Shown one piece after another: positions 36,492-45,354 of a stretch of DNA of 64,000 nt. The DNA comes from Bradyrhizobium sp. CSS354 (GTDB lineage Bacteria; Pseudomonadota; Alphaproteobacteria; Rhizobiales; Xanthobacteraceae), in contig NZ_JAACFU010000002.1 in the NCBI RefSeq assembly GCF_029051725.1, positions 604,374 to 668,373 on the forward strand. Direction: 5' to 3'. Below the pieces are notes generated by a model. It saw nothing but the letters and a program-made list of their open reading frames with translations, was not told where the DNA came from and made no database searches. Position 1 is the first letter of the stretch; each line of letters opens with the position of its first letter. A program made the translations under genes and the position numbers.

Positions 36492-36836
36492 ATGAAGCAA
36501 TCAGCCTGCGAGCACTGTTCCAATCCCGTCGCGGGCGCGCTCCGGCTTCCGCGCAAATTCGGCCGTGCGCTGATCTGGCTCTACCGCCACACGCTCTCGC
36601 CGCTGGTTGGCTACAATTGCCGGCACCTGCCGACCTGCTCGGTCTATGGCGACGAGGCGATCGAAAGGTTCGGGCTGTGGGCCGGCGGCTGGATGACGCT
36701 CGCGCGCCTGCTCCGTTGCAACCCGTTCGGCACCTCGGGCATCGACAACGTGCCCCTCACCGCGCCACAGGGCGCACACTGGTACTCGCCTTGGCGCTAC
36801 GGCCGCTGGCGCGGCGTCAACGCATCCCAAGACTGA
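36492..36836 (+). CDS. yidD: Membrane protein insertion efficiency factor YidD
   Basis: 114 residues. The family signature is clear: LIWLYRHTLSPLVGYNCRHL, PTCSVYGDEAIERFG and RLLRCNPFG, with the conserved Cys residues. YidD is a small amphipathic protein at the inner membrane that helps YidC insert proteins. Here it is not beside rnpA or yidC; unlinked copies are usual in Bradyrhizobium. The 253 bases upstream are an ordinary promoter-sized gap. Confidence 0.95.
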   Translation: MKQSACEHCSNPVAGALRLPRKFGRALIWLYRHTLSPLVGYNCRHLPTCSVYGDEAIERFGLWAGGWMTLARLLRCNPFGTSGIDNVPLTAPQGAHWYSPWRYGRWRGVNASQD

Positions 36837-36921
36837 TGCGGCTCCTTAGGCGTCGCTACCCTGAGTGGAACCGAAATTCTCCCCTCGCGTTGATGTGATG
36901 CTCCCGCGGGAGGAAACAACA

Positions 36922-37134
36922 ATGCGCTGGAAAATCAGCCCTCATTTTCACGTCAGGTCTAGACCGGATTCGCGGGGTGGTTCGCGAGGCCACGATCCCA
37001 GAACCCTCGACATGATCGCCATCATCGCTCTGCTAATGCTCGTCGTCGGCTCCGGCTGGTATTTGGCGACGAGCACTGGCACGCCGCCCAGCACGACGGC
37101 ATTCATCGTGCCGAGCCAGAGCGTGCACTGGTAG
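36922..37134 (+). CDS. Small single-helix membrane protein
   Basis: 70 residues from the ATG at 36922, preceded by GGGAGGAA. The N-terminal half is basic (WKISPHFHVRSRPDSRGGSR), followed by one transmembrane helix (MIAIIALLMLVVGSGWYLAT) and a short Ser/Thr-rich tail ending QSVHW. The strong ribosome binding site and clear topology support it. Function unknown. Confidence 0.65.
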   Translation: MRWKISPHFHVRSRPDSRGGSRGHDPRTLDMIAIIALLMLVVGSGWYLATSTGTPPSTTAFIVPSQSVHW

Positions 37135-37143
37135 GGCTAGACT

Positions 37144-38100
37144 TCAGAGGTCCAGCACCAGCCGGTCGGCGTCTGATCCGGCGACGCAGATCATGAGAAA
37201 GCGTTCGCGCTCATAGGGCGACAGGACGCGATCGCGGTGCACGGGCTTGCCCTCGATCCAGCCGACCTTGCAGGCGCCGCAGATGCCGCCGCAGCAGGAC
37301 GTCGATACGTCGATGCCTCCTTCCTGCAAGGCGGCCAGCATGGTCTGGCCGGCGCGAACCGGGATTTCCGTCCCCGTACGTGCCAGCGACAGCACGAAAG
37401 GCTTTGCGTCGGGGTCGATCACCGGTGGCGGCGCCACGAAGCGCTCGATGTGAACGTTGGCTGCGGGCCAGGCTGCGGTCACGCCCTCGAACTCTTCGGT
37501 CATGCCTTCGGGCCCGCAGCAGGCCACCATCGTCTGCACCCCAACCTCTCCTACCAGCGACGCCAGATCCGGACGCCCGGCGCAGGACGTGCGGTGCACG
37601 ACGACACGCCCCGCTTCCATCAGCGGCGCGAGGTGTGCGGCAAGCGGCACCTCCTCGCGAACGATGAGGTGCAGCACAAAGTCTGCATTGCCAATCTGCA
37701 GGAGGTGACGGGCCATCGACAAGAACGGCGTCACGCCGATGCCACCCGCGACGAACACATGGCGCGCAATGTCCGCACCCGGCTCCAGCCCGCCGCGCGG
37801 CAGTGACACGCCGATGACGTCGCCTATGCCAACCTCGTCGTGAAGCGCGCGCGAACCGCCGCGCCCATCGGCCTCGCGTTTGACCGCGATGACGTAACGC
37901 GAGTTGTCGGCGGGCTCGTTGCACAGCGAATAGGTCCGCACGAGACCGTTCGGCAGATGCAGGTCGATGTGGGCGCCAGGCTTGAACGGCGGCAGGGCCC
38001 AACGGTCGGGATCGGCCAGCGTGAACACCTTGATGCCCGCGCCGGCGCCCTCGATGCCGGCGACAACCGTCTTGATCGTCGTGATGGGCCGTACGCTCAT
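37144..38100 (-). CDS. PDR-type reductase: flavin/NAD(P)H domain plus C-terminal 2Fe-2S ferredoxin
   Basis: 318 residues. FMN/NAD(P)H-binding part about 1-225 with TYSLCNEPADNSRYVIAVKR, then HVFVAGGIGVTPFLSMARHL for NAD(P)H and VACCGPEGM. The plant-type 2Fe-2S domain follows at about 232-318, with ligands Cys-x4-Cys-x2-Cys (SCCGGICGACK) and a distant Cys in MICVAGS. This is the layout of phthalate-dioxygenase/vanillate-demethylase reductases, but no oxygenase is nearby. Its ATG overlaps the stop of the MOSC gene (ATGA), so the MOSC protein is the likely electron acceptor or partner. Confidence 0.9.
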   Translation of the reverse strand: MSVRPITTIKTVVAGIEGAGAGIKVFTLADPDRWALPPFKPGAHIDLHLPNGLVRTYSLCNEPADNSRYVIAVKREADGRGGSRALHDEVGIGDVIGVSLPRGGLEPGADIARHVFVAGGIGVTPFLSMARHLLQIGNADFVLHLIVREEVPLAAHLAPLMEAGRVVVHRTSCAGRPDLASLVGEVGVQTMVACCGPEGMTEEFEGVTAAWPAANVHIERFVAPPPVIDPDAKPFVLSLARTGTEIPVRAGQTMLAALQEGGIDVSTSCCGGICGACKVGWIEGKPVHRDRVLSPYERERFLMICVAGSDADRLVLDL

Positions 38101-38618
38101 GCCGCGTTCCGCACGGTGTCGCCGACCCTGACGATGCCGCCTTGCAATATCCTGCAGTTCAGGCCCGAGCGGTTGATGAGCGGATCGAAGATCGCCTTGC
38201 CGGTGATCTCCTCGATATGCCGGCATGGAATCGATAATCGGGTTGCTTCCAGCAAGGTCTCACCTAACCAGAAGCGGCGGCCGACCAGATGATTCAACGG
38301 CACGCCCTCGACCGTCACGTTGCGGCGATGCTCTTCGGGACCGAGTTCGATTCCCGCGTCGCGCTTGAGCGCGATCAAGGTTTCGAGCTCGAACAGGGTG
38401 ACCTGCCGGCCCTCCTCGGGCTTGTGCGAATAATATCCTTCCTCGCGCCCGATCATGTAGCGGTCGCCCTCGATCCCTTGGCCGGCGACGAGAACGAGCT
38501 GCTCCATCGCGCGCATTGGCAGGAACGCGCGTGGAGCGAGATGGAGGAAGCGGACTAGGCCAGTCCAGCCGAGGCGTGCTGTGCTATCAGCCGAGCCGGC
38601 GCCTATCTCATCGAGCAT
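38097..38618 (-). CDS. MOSC domain protein (YiiM-like)
   Basis: 173 residues. The MOSC core reads GQGIEGDRYMIGREEGYYSH, QVTLFELETLI, EEHRRNVTVEG and a Cys in RLSIPCRHIEEITGK, the likely molybdenum-cofactor ligand as in YiiM, YcbX and mARC, which reduce N-hydroxylated compounds. It is translationally coupled by a four-base overlap to a flavin/ferredoxin reductase, so together they would form an NAD(P)H-dependent Moco reductase (inference). The start could be an in-frame codon slightly downstream. Confidence 0.88.
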   Translation of the reverse strand: MLDEIGAGSADSTARLGWTGLVRFLHLAPRAFLPMRAMEQLVLVAGQGIEGDRYMIGREEGYYSHKPEEGRQVTLFELETLIALKRDAGIELGPEEHRRNVTVEGVPLNHLVGRRFWLGETLLEATRLSIPCRHIEEITGKAIFDPLINRSGLNCRILQGGIVRVGDTVRNAA

Positions 38619-38673
38619 GACAAAATCCTTATGCGAAGTGATGGCGCGCCACCAGCAGCGGCGCGCCGCGGGA

Positions 38674-39987
38674 TCAGGTCAGTTCCTTGTTCGCCATTTC
38701 CGGCGCGAACATGGTCGCGGTCGCCGTGATGGCGGCGCAGCCAATCAGCAGCAGCGAAACCGGCCAGGTGGCGCCGCCACTCCAGGCCATCAGAGCCGCC
38801 GCAATCAGCGGCGTCAATCCGCCACTGATGGCCGCCCCGACCTGAAACCCGAGCGAGGCGCCGCTATAGCGCAGCCGCGCGGAAAACAGCTCGGAGTACC
38901 AGGGCGCGCCGATACCGAACATCACCATCTGCCCGAAAGTAATCGCGACCACGATGGTGCAGATGACGATGGTGGGATCGCGGGTGTTGAGCAGCCAGAA
39001 CAGCGGAAAGGCAAACAGCGCCGAAAACAGACAGCTTGCATAGAACATCTTTTTGCGGCCGACGATGTCGGACAGCCAACCGAACAGCGGAATCGCGAGC
39101 AGCGCGACCAGCGATGCCGCGAAGGCGCCGTTCAACACCACCGTACGAGACAAGCCAAGATTCGCCGTGGCATAGGACATCACGAACACGCCGCCGATGC
39201 TGGCGTAGGCGATCTCCGAGATTTTCAGCCCGACCGCGGTAAAGAAAGGCCGGCGGTGATGCCTGAAGATCTCGACCAGCGGCAGACTTGCGACCTCCTT
39301 TTTGGCCTGGACCTGACGGAAGGCCACGGTCTCATCCATGTTGAGGCGGATGTAGAGACCGACGCCGACCAGCAAGATCGAGATCAGGAACGGAATGCGC
39401 CAGCCATAGGACATGAACTCACTTTCCGGCAGGCTCGCCACCAGCGCAAACATGCCGATCGCGGCGAGATTGCCGATGGGATTGCCGACCTGCACCATGC
39501 TGCCGAGCAGACCGCGGCGGTGCGTCGGACAATTCTCCACCACCATCAACACCGCACCACCCCATTCGCCGCCGAGGCCAATGCCCTGAAGGAATCGCAG
39601 CCCAATCAAGAGCAGCGGCGCGGCGATCCCGATCTGCTGATAGGTCGGAAGCAGGCCGATCAGGAAGGTGCCGATGCCCATCACCATGATCGTGATCGCG
39701 AGCATCGCCTTGCGGCCCACCCGGTCGCCGTAGTGACCGAAGATCGCGGCGCCAAGCGGTCGCGCCAGAAAGCCGACCGCATAAGTGCCGAAGGCCGCGA
39801 TGGTGGCGAGCGTGGGATTGCCGGCAGCGAAGAAGACCTTGTTGAAGACCAGGGCGGTCGCCGTGCCGTAGATGAGGAAGTCGTACCATTCGACGGCGGT
39901 GCCGATCACGCTGGACCACACGATCCGCCGCAAGCTCGCCGCCTCGTCCGGCGCTACGTTCAGGGTTACGTCGTCTGCTACGGTCAT
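38674..39987 (-). CDS. MFS transporter, metabolite:H+ symporter (MHS) subfamily
   Basis: 437 residues from the ATG at 39987, with GGAG seven bases upstream; a TTG twelve bases earlier is less likely. Twelve hydrophobic helices. The first helix region GTAVEWYDFLIYGTATALVF is the MHS hallmark, the loop motif FGHYGDRVGRKAML is present, and LRFLQGIGLGGEWGGAVLMV is typical of dicarboxylate, betaine or shikimate symporters. Substrate not known. The divergent XRE-cupin regulator gene across the 355-base gap may control it. Confidence 0.92.
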   Translation of the reverse strand: MTVADDVTLNVAPDEAASLRRIVWSSVIGTAVEWYDFLIYGTATALVFNKVFFAAGNPTLATIAAFGTYAVGFLARPLGAAIFGHYGDRVGRKAMLAITIMVMGIGTFLIGLLPTYQQIGIAAPLLLIGLRFLQGIGLGGEWGGAVLMVVENCPTHRRGLLGSMVQVGNPIGNLAAIGMFALVASLPESEFMSYGWRIPFLISILLVGVGLYIRLNMDETVAFRQVQAKKEVASLPLVEIFRHHRRPFFTAVGLKISEIAYASIGGVFVMSYATANLGLSRTVVLNGAFAASLVALLAIPLFGWLSDIVGRKKMFYASCLFSALFAFPLFWLLNTRDPTIVICTIVVAITFGQMVMFGIGAPWYSELFSARLRYSGASLGFQVGAAISGGLTPLIAAALMAWSGGATWPVSLLLIGCAAITATATMFAPEMANKELT

Positions 39988-40342
39988 CGATGTCTCCAAA
40001 AGTACCGGCGCCAGGGGAAGCAGTTGGTTCTGTCCACGGAGCCCATCGGCAGCCCGGACGGTAAAAATCGATCATGTTTACTGTTGGAAATCAACGGCGC
40101 GGAACGCGGCAATTGCCGTGCGGAGCGGCAAAACACGCTTACTGCACTGTTTCTGTGCTATTTTATGCGATATTCCAGAGTCTCTGCTTACAATATCCGC
40201 GCCTTTGCTCTAAATTTCTGCGCATGAGTTTTCCTTTGGAATACACTTGCGCGTAGGCGGAAGCGACAGCGCCTCCCCGACGGACTGGCAGTCGGGCGAC
40301 ATCTGTTGCAAAAGAGACATCAGCAGTTCGGGAGACTCATGC
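39988..40342. other. Divergent intergenic region between MFS transporter and cupin-type regulator
   Basis: 355 bases without a convincing gene. The central part (about 40120-40250) is locally A+T-rich, which suits two back-to-back promoters. Short forward frames here begin at weak TTG codons and have no domain. I see no clear palindromic operator. Confidence 0.5.
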
Positions 40343-40906
40343 GTGCTTGATGTCAGCAAAGCGGCAGCCGTCGGGGCCAATATTCGCCAGGCGCGGATCG
40401 CCAAGGGCCTGACACTGGACCAGCTTGCCAGGCAGAGTGATCTCACGCGCGGCTATATCTCGCTGGTCGAACGCGACCTGAAGATCCCTTCGCTCGCCGC
40501 CCTGCTGCGGATGGCAGCCGCGCTCGAGGTCAACGTCGCGACTTTCTTCGACCCGAACGCCGAGCCGGCGCCGCGCTACACGCTGTTCCGCCGTGAAGGC
40601 GGCAACGTCCCGCTGTTTCAGGACACCTTTGGCGTGGTACCACTGGCAACCGGCCGCACCCGCAAGATGATGGAGCCGTTCCTCCTGAGCCCGCCGCACA
40701 AATCGGCGACGCGCGCCTCGCATGCGGGTGAGGAGTTGCTGTTTGTCATCGACGGCAAGATCGCGATCAAGCTCGACGGCGAAGAACTCGTCCTCGGCAA
40801 GGGCGATTGCCTATATTTTTCAGGCGAGACACCGCACGAGGTCAGGAGCCTCGGCCGGCAGAAGGCGGAAGTCCTGGTCGTCGTCGCCCAGAGCCCGGCG
40901 GCGTAA
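40343..40906 (+). CDS. XRE-family regulator with C-terminal cupin domain
   Basis: 187 residues from a GTG at 40343, with GGGAG nine bases upstream; the open frame extends further upstream without a good start. HTH about 12-66: IRQARIAKGLTLDQLARQSD and RGYISLVERDLKIPSLAALL. Cupin about 110-185: HAGEELLFVIDGKIAIKLDG and CLYFSGETPHEVRSLG, with the metal- or ligand-binding His and Glu. This architecture typically senses a small metabolite and represses neighbouring catabolic or transport genes; the divergent MHS transporter is the obvious candidate. Confidence 0.9.
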   Translation: MLDVSKAAAVGANIRQARIAKGLTLDQLARQSDLTRGYISLVERDLKIPSLAALLRMAAALEVNVATFFDPNAEPAPRYTLFRREGGNVPLFQDTFGVVPLATGRTRKMMEPFLLSPPHKSATRASHAGEELLFVIDGKIAIKLDGEELVLGKGDCLYFSGETPHEVRSLGRQKAEVLVVVAQSPAA

Positions 40907-40926
40907 CGCCGGGCCTGGCACCAGAC

Positions 40927-42141
40927 TTAACGGGACCAGAAAAAGCGTCCGGGTGGCGGCGGGACCGGCTCGGGCGGACGTGGCCGCTTCGGACGCGGCG
41001 GTTTCGGCGACGGCTCGGCGGACGAGGTGGTCTCCGCGCCCGGCGCCGTCTCGCTTCCCGGTGCCTTCACCGACAGCAGCAAGTTCGACTCGTGCATCCG
41101 CCAGCGGTAGCCGACGCCGAAATCGATCGGCTGGGCGCGCGTGAACAGCGCGGCGTAGCGTTCCTGGTAGCGGCCGGGGAATTCGCCGATCGGTCCGAGA
41201 TAGCGGCCGAACGGGAAGAACCGCCATTGCCGCGAATTGTAGTTCGAAAGCGGAATGCCGGAATCGTCCTGGACGATGGTCGCGCTGTTGGCGAGCAACC
41301 AGTCGCGCGCGACGGTGAAGTTGCCGGAGTGCAGCAGATAGGACGCACTCTTGATCAGACTGTTGCCGGGACCGAGCGTCTCGCAGAATTTCAGGAACCC
41401 TGCGGCGCGCGCACCTGAATTGGAGAGATCGGTCGAGAAATAGTACAGCGTGCGTGCCTCGCCGTCGGGGCCTGCGAAGGTGATCCGGGCGCCGCGCGTC
41501 GCGTTCGGTCCGGGATTGTCGTTGCCGACATGCACGCCGCCCTTGTCGTCGAGTGCGATCATCTCGACATTGCGGATGGTCTTGCCGGAACGGACGAGGA
41601 AGACATAGAGGATCGGCAAGGTGCCGTTGACCTGGTTGGTGTGCAGGTCGACCTTCATCTGCTTGGTGATGAAGAAGGAAAAACTCAGGATCGAGCCGAG
41701 CGAGCGCTCGACGTTGTAGAGCGCGGCGCCGATCGAACCGCGCGGCAATCGCGTCAGGTCAGCCACCGCACCGACCGGCTCCAGCGCGCCGAGCACGTAA
41801 GTGCTGGCCTTGGGATAGAAGGCATTGGCGTAGAGGAAGTCGGGGCCGCTGAACAAATAAAACATGGTCGGCCTGGGCGCCGCCAGATTGACGTCGGCCC
41901 AGTTGCGGATCTTCGAGAGCTGGCGCTGCTCGAGCTGGGCGAAGGCGCCGTCGAAGAACTTTGCGTGGCGTTGCCAGCCCGGGTCTTTTGTGAGCGGCAC
42001 CAGCGGCGAATCCGCCGAAGGCTGCATGCCCGCGAGGAAGCGCGCGGTGTCGTCGAAGGTTGCCTCGGCAGCACGTGCGGACGAGACGGCCGCAGCCAGC
42101 AAGGCGAGAGCGACGGCCGCAATTCTCATGGGTCGAAACAT
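40927..42141 (-). CDS. Secreted hypothetical protein coupled to an amino-acid permease
   Basis: 404 residues from the ATG at 42141 (or 42129). Signal peptide AVALALLAAAVSSARA. The mature part has no domain I recognise, though it is well ordered: PRPTMFYLFSGPDFLYANAF, TYVLGALEPVG, LYNVERSLGSILSFSFFITK and LPILYVFLVRSGKTI. The C-terminal 50 residues are Pro/Arg-rich (PKPPRPKRPRPPEPVPPPPG), like a wall-spanning or disordered tail. It begins two bases after the permease stop codon, so the two are co-translated. An exported partner for transport is one idea, unproven. Confidence 0.75.
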   Translation of the reverse strand: MFRPMRIAAVALALLAAAVSSARAAEATFDDTARFLAGMQPSADSPLVPLTKDPGWQRHAKFFDGAFAQLEQRQLSKIRNWADVNLAAPRPTMFYLFSGPDFLYANAFYPKASTYVLGALEPVGAVADLTRLPRGSIGAALYNVERSLGSILSFSFFITKQMKVDLHTNQVNGTLPILYVFLVRSGKTIRNVEMIALDDKGGVHVGNDNPGPNATRGARITFAGPDGEARTLYYFSTDLSNSGARAAGFLKFCETLGPGNSLIKSASYLLHSGNFTVARDWLLANSATIVQDDSGIPLSNYNSRQWRFFPFGRYLGPIGEFPGRYQERYAALFTRAQPIDFGVGYRWRMHESNLLLSVKAPGSETAPGAETTSSAEPSPKPPRPKRPRPPEPVPPPPGRFFWSR

Positions 42142-42143
42142 GT

Positions 42144-43511
42144 CTATTCGCGATGTGATGAAGTGCCAGCGGCGACCGGCCGCCTGCGGAAAACAGCATA
42201 AATCAACAGGCCCGAGACCATGACGAGCATCCCCAACAGCGATTGCACGGGCCGCTCGGTCAACAAATAGTACATCATGAACCCGGTCACGAGCAGGAAA
42301 ACGAGCGGCGTGAACGGGTATCCCCAGGCACGATAGGGCCGCGGCAAGTCGGGATCCGTGATGCGCAGCTTGATGACGCCGGCGACCGTGAAGAACGAGC
42401 AGAACAGCAGTGCGAACTGGATGAAATCGAGCACGGCCTCGAAGCTGCGCGTGAACAGCAGCAGATTGGCGACGGCGAGCTGAAACAGGATGGCATAGGC
42501 CGGCGCGCCACGCACCGAGCGCTTCGAGAACACGCGCAGCGCCGGAATATCCTCCCCCATCGTCATCATCACGCGCGGGCCGATCCACATCATCGCGCTG
42601 ATCGAGGAGATCAGGCCGAAACAGATCATCGCGCCGACGATCCGGCCGCCGAGATTGCCGAAGATCGCGCTGCCGGCGACGCTGGCGACGTCGAGCTGAC
42701 CCGCGAGCGCGCCGACCGGCGTCGAATGGAGAAACACCGCATTCAGCGCAACGTACAGCACGAGCACGATCAGCGTGCCCGCGAGCAGCGCACGCGGCAG
42801 GTCCCGCTGCGGCATGTTCATCTCGCCGATGATGTACGTTGCGGCATTCCAGCCCGAGAACGAATACATCACGAATACGAGCCCGATCGCAAAAGGCGCG
42901 CTGACGATATGCGCGAGATCGCCCGCCTGCGGCGTGAAGGCGATCGGCTGCGGCACGCCGACGATGAAGCCGGCAACCAGGAAGGCAACGATCAGCACGA
43001 CCTTCAGGATGGTCGAGATCAACTGGAACGTCGAGGAGTGCCTGACGCCGGTCAATTGCACGAGCGAGACCAGCCACACCACGGCGATGGCAAGCGGGAT
43101 CGGCGGCACACCGGGGACGACCGATTTGGCGTATTCACCGAACGCCATCGCGGCGAGCGCGACGGGTGCTGCAAAGCCAACCGTCGCCGACACCCAGCCG
43201 GCGAGAAAGCCGAAGGCGGGATGATAGGCACGGCCGAGGAAATTGTATTCGCCGCTTGAGCGCGGAAACATCGCGCCGAGCTCGCTGTAGGAGAATACCC
43301 CGCACAGCGCGACGATGCCGCCGACGGTCCACAGCAAGAGGATCGAGAACCCTGAGGGAATGTCCTTGACCTGGAAGCCGAGGCTGGTGAAAACGCCGAC
43401 CCCGATCATGTCGGCCACGACAATGGCGGTTGCGACCAGAACGGAGACCCCCGACCCGCTTCCGGTTAGCCGGCCGGTCCAGGGTGCAGTACCCGCATCT
43501 GATGCCGTCAT
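42144..43511 (-). CDS. APC-family amino-acid permease
   Basis: 455 residues from the ATG at 43511, with GAGG upstream. About twelve transmembrane helices. The first helix motif ADMIGVGVFTSLGFQ is the unwound substrate-binding signature of APC transporters, and FMYSFSGWNAATYIIGEMNM corresponds to the helix 6 region (the true sequence begins VFV). The cytoplasmic tail is short. It imports or exchanges amino acids or amines; the specific substrate is not evident. The secreted protein gene follows immediately. Confidence 0.92.
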   Translation of the reverse strand: MTASDAGTAPWTGRLTGSGSGVSVLVATAIVVADMIGVGVFTSLGFQVKDIPSGFSILLLWTVGGIVALCGVFSYSELGAMFPRSSGEYNFLGRAYHPAFGFLAGWVSATVGFAAPVALAAMAFGEYAKSVVPGVPPIPLAIAVVWLVSLVQLTGVRHSSTFQLISTILKVVLIVAFLVAGFIVGVPQPIAFTPQAGDLAHIVSAPFAIGLVFVMYSFSGWNAATYIIGEMNMPQRDLPRALLAGTLIVLVLYVALNAVFLHSTPVGALAGQLDVASVAGSAIFGNLGGRIVGAMICFGLISSISAMMWIGPRVMMTMGEDIPALRVFSKRSVRGAPAYAILFQLAVANLLLFTRSFEAVLDFIQFALLFCSFFTVAGVIKLRITDPDLPRPYRAWGYPFTPLVFLLVTGFMMYYLLTERPVQSLLGMLVMVSGLLIYAVFRRRPVAAGTSSHRE

Positions 43512-43840
43512 CGCCGTCCTCAACCTCAGGCGTCACGCCTCGTGGGAAGCATCGTGCAGTTCGGTCCAGTCAATTCAAGCAGGGTTAACAAGGGTTAAAT
43601 GAGGCGGGCAAAATCGGTACTCAAACACCATTATTGCACGGTCCGGGGCAATAAAGCTTCGCAAACACCGGGACATCACGTTTCCCTCCCCCACAATCAG
43701 GACACGATTGCGTGGTCCCTTTGAGCGTTCCGGATGTGGGGAAGTTTCTCCGGACACTTAACGTCGCCTAAACGCCCATCGGCTCAATTGCCTTAATGAC
43801 TGCCGATGGACTTGTGGTCATGACTTGGGGTCATGGGTGA
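43512..43840. other. Divergent intergenic region upstream of the permease and the lipoprotein esterase
   Basis: 329 bases with no gene I can support. It contains TTAACAAGGGTTAA at 43585-43598, which is TTAA-N6-TTAA, one base short of the CtrA consensus, 74 bases before the permease ATG. Treat that as a weak regulatory candidate only. Confidence 0.4.
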
Positions 43841-45184
43841 ATGGTCGGGGCCGTTCCGAAACCGAGAGCTGACATCCGCGCCGACCGGACGACGTCCGGC
43901 GCGCGCGGTCGTGCGCTCCGGATCGCCCTGATCTCAGCCTTGGTGCCGTTGTCGCTGACCCTGGTTCAATGCGGCAAGGCGCCCAATCCGGCAGCGCTCG
44001 CGGCGAACTCGCAGGCCAGCGTCCAGGGCAACGCCCAAGCCAACGTCCAGGTCGTTGCGAAGACAAACCAGCAAGTCGCAAGCAACGACACGTTCGAGGA
44101 TCGCTTCCCGGCCCCCCAGTTCAGGGAGCGATTCCCATCCGCCAGCGAGGGTTTTCTGGAACGGCAGATGTCGGACTTCGCACCCAAGCGCGCCGTGCAG
44201 CCACAGCCGGAGCAGGCGCCTTACAAGGTCGCTTCGCTCGCGCCGCAGATCCCCTACCAGCGTCCGCCCCGCGAGGACCTGACAACGCTCGTCAGCATGA
44301 AGTCGTCAGCCTTCCCCTATTTCGGCAACAACCCCGCCTCCGACGCGCCGTTCCTCAACATCTCCAAGGGCGACCGCCGCGGCCACCGCAGCTATTCCGG
44401 ACGCGTGTTCTGGCAGGACGAGACTTACAACGATAACCGCGTCTTGATGCACGTGCCCGAACATTTCGACGTGCGAAAGCCAGGCGTGATCGTGGTGTTC
44501 TTCCACGGCAATGGCGCAACACTCGAGCGCGACGTCCGCGATCGACAGCTGGTGCCGCAGCAGGTCACCGATTCCGGCGCCAACGCCATCCTGCTTGCGC
44601 CGCAAATGGCGGTTGACGCCGCCGATTCCAGCGCCGGCAAATTCTGGCAGGCCGGCGGCCTCAAGCGCTTCCTGGACGAATCTGCGAACCATCTGGCCCG
44701 GCTCACTGGCGATCCCAACAGCGCCCGCGCCTTCGCCAATATGCCGGTCGTGATCGTCGGTTACAGCGGCGGCTTCCTGCCGACGGCCTGGAGCCTCGAG
44801 GTTGGTGGCATCAGCGACCGTGTCCGGGGCGTCGTGTTGCTCGACGCCGTCTATGGCGAGATGGACAAGTTCGCCTCGTGGATCGAGAGCCACCGCTCCG
44901 GCTTCTTCGTCAGCTCCTACACCCGCTACACCGCGCGGCGCGACCGCGAACTGATGAGTACGCTGCGGCAGAAAGGCATCACCGTCTCCGAAGACATGGA
45001 CGGCCCCTTACGTCCGGGCAGCGTGGTGTTCGTCGAAACCGGGGACGGCATCACCCATCGCGACTATGTGACCCGAGCGTGGACGCGGGACCCGCTCAAG
45101 GACGTCCTGGTCAAGATGTCGGCAACGCCATCACTCGCGCTCACGCGCGTGGCCTCCACCAATCCATCCGCGTCGAGCCGGTAA
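43841..45184 (+). CDS. Lipoprotein with alpha/beta-hydrolase (esterase-like) domain
   Basis: 447 residues. A basic start is followed by a signal peptide with a lipobox (SALVPLSLTLVQCG, Cys at about 44), so it is likely membrane-anchored in the periplasm. A Gln/Ala/Asn-rich linker (QASVQGNAQANVQVV) follows. The hydrolase part has the oxyanion loop FFHGNGA and the nucleophile elbow VGYSGGFLP. An Asp in VLLDAVYGEMD and a late His in DGITHRDYV could complete a triad. Substrate unknown. The start ATG is not well supported by a ribosome binding site, and an earlier start is possible. Confidence 0.78.
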   Translation: MVGAVPKPRADIRADRTTSGARGRALRIALISALVPLSLTLVQCGKAPNPAALAANSQASVQGNAQANVQVVAKTNQQVASNDTFEDRFPAPQFRERFPSASEGFLERQMSDFAPKRAVQPQPEQAPYKVASLAPQIPYQRPPREDLTTLVSMKSSAFPYFGNNPASDAPFLNISKGDRRGHRSYSGRVFWQDETYNDNRVLMHVPEHFDVRKPGVIVVFFHGNGATLERDVRDRQLVPQQVTDSGANAILLAPQMAVDAADSSAGKFWQAGGLKRFLDESANHLARLTGDPNSARAFANMPVVIVGYSGGFLPTAWSLEVGGISDRVRGVVLLDAVYGEMDKFASWIESHRSGFFVSSYTRYTARRDRELMSTLRQKGITVSEDMDGPLRPGSVVFVETGDGITHRDYVTRAWTRDPLKDVLVKMSATPSLALTRVASTNPSASSR

Positions 45185-45354
45185 GTTTGCGATATTGCGC
45201 CCGTCGGCATTTGGCTGCACGGCCCGCAATTCTCTCGAGCCTTGACAAGACGTGCTGTTGATGGCCGACGGTCCCGGGGCCGACCGGATTGTTTCCGCTG
45301 GCAACAATCATACTTTGCCGGCCAAGTTGCATTGGGATTCTGCGGGGACATGCA

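Noticed and set aside
38581..40227. 548-codon plus-strand frame rich in His, Gln and Arg
   Set aside because: Antisense to the MHS transporter; low-complexity composition typical of shadows.
40927..43077. 716-residue minus-strand protein
   Set aside because: Its first 312 codons read through the permease gene in the wrong frame; the real gene starts at 42141 with a signal peptide.
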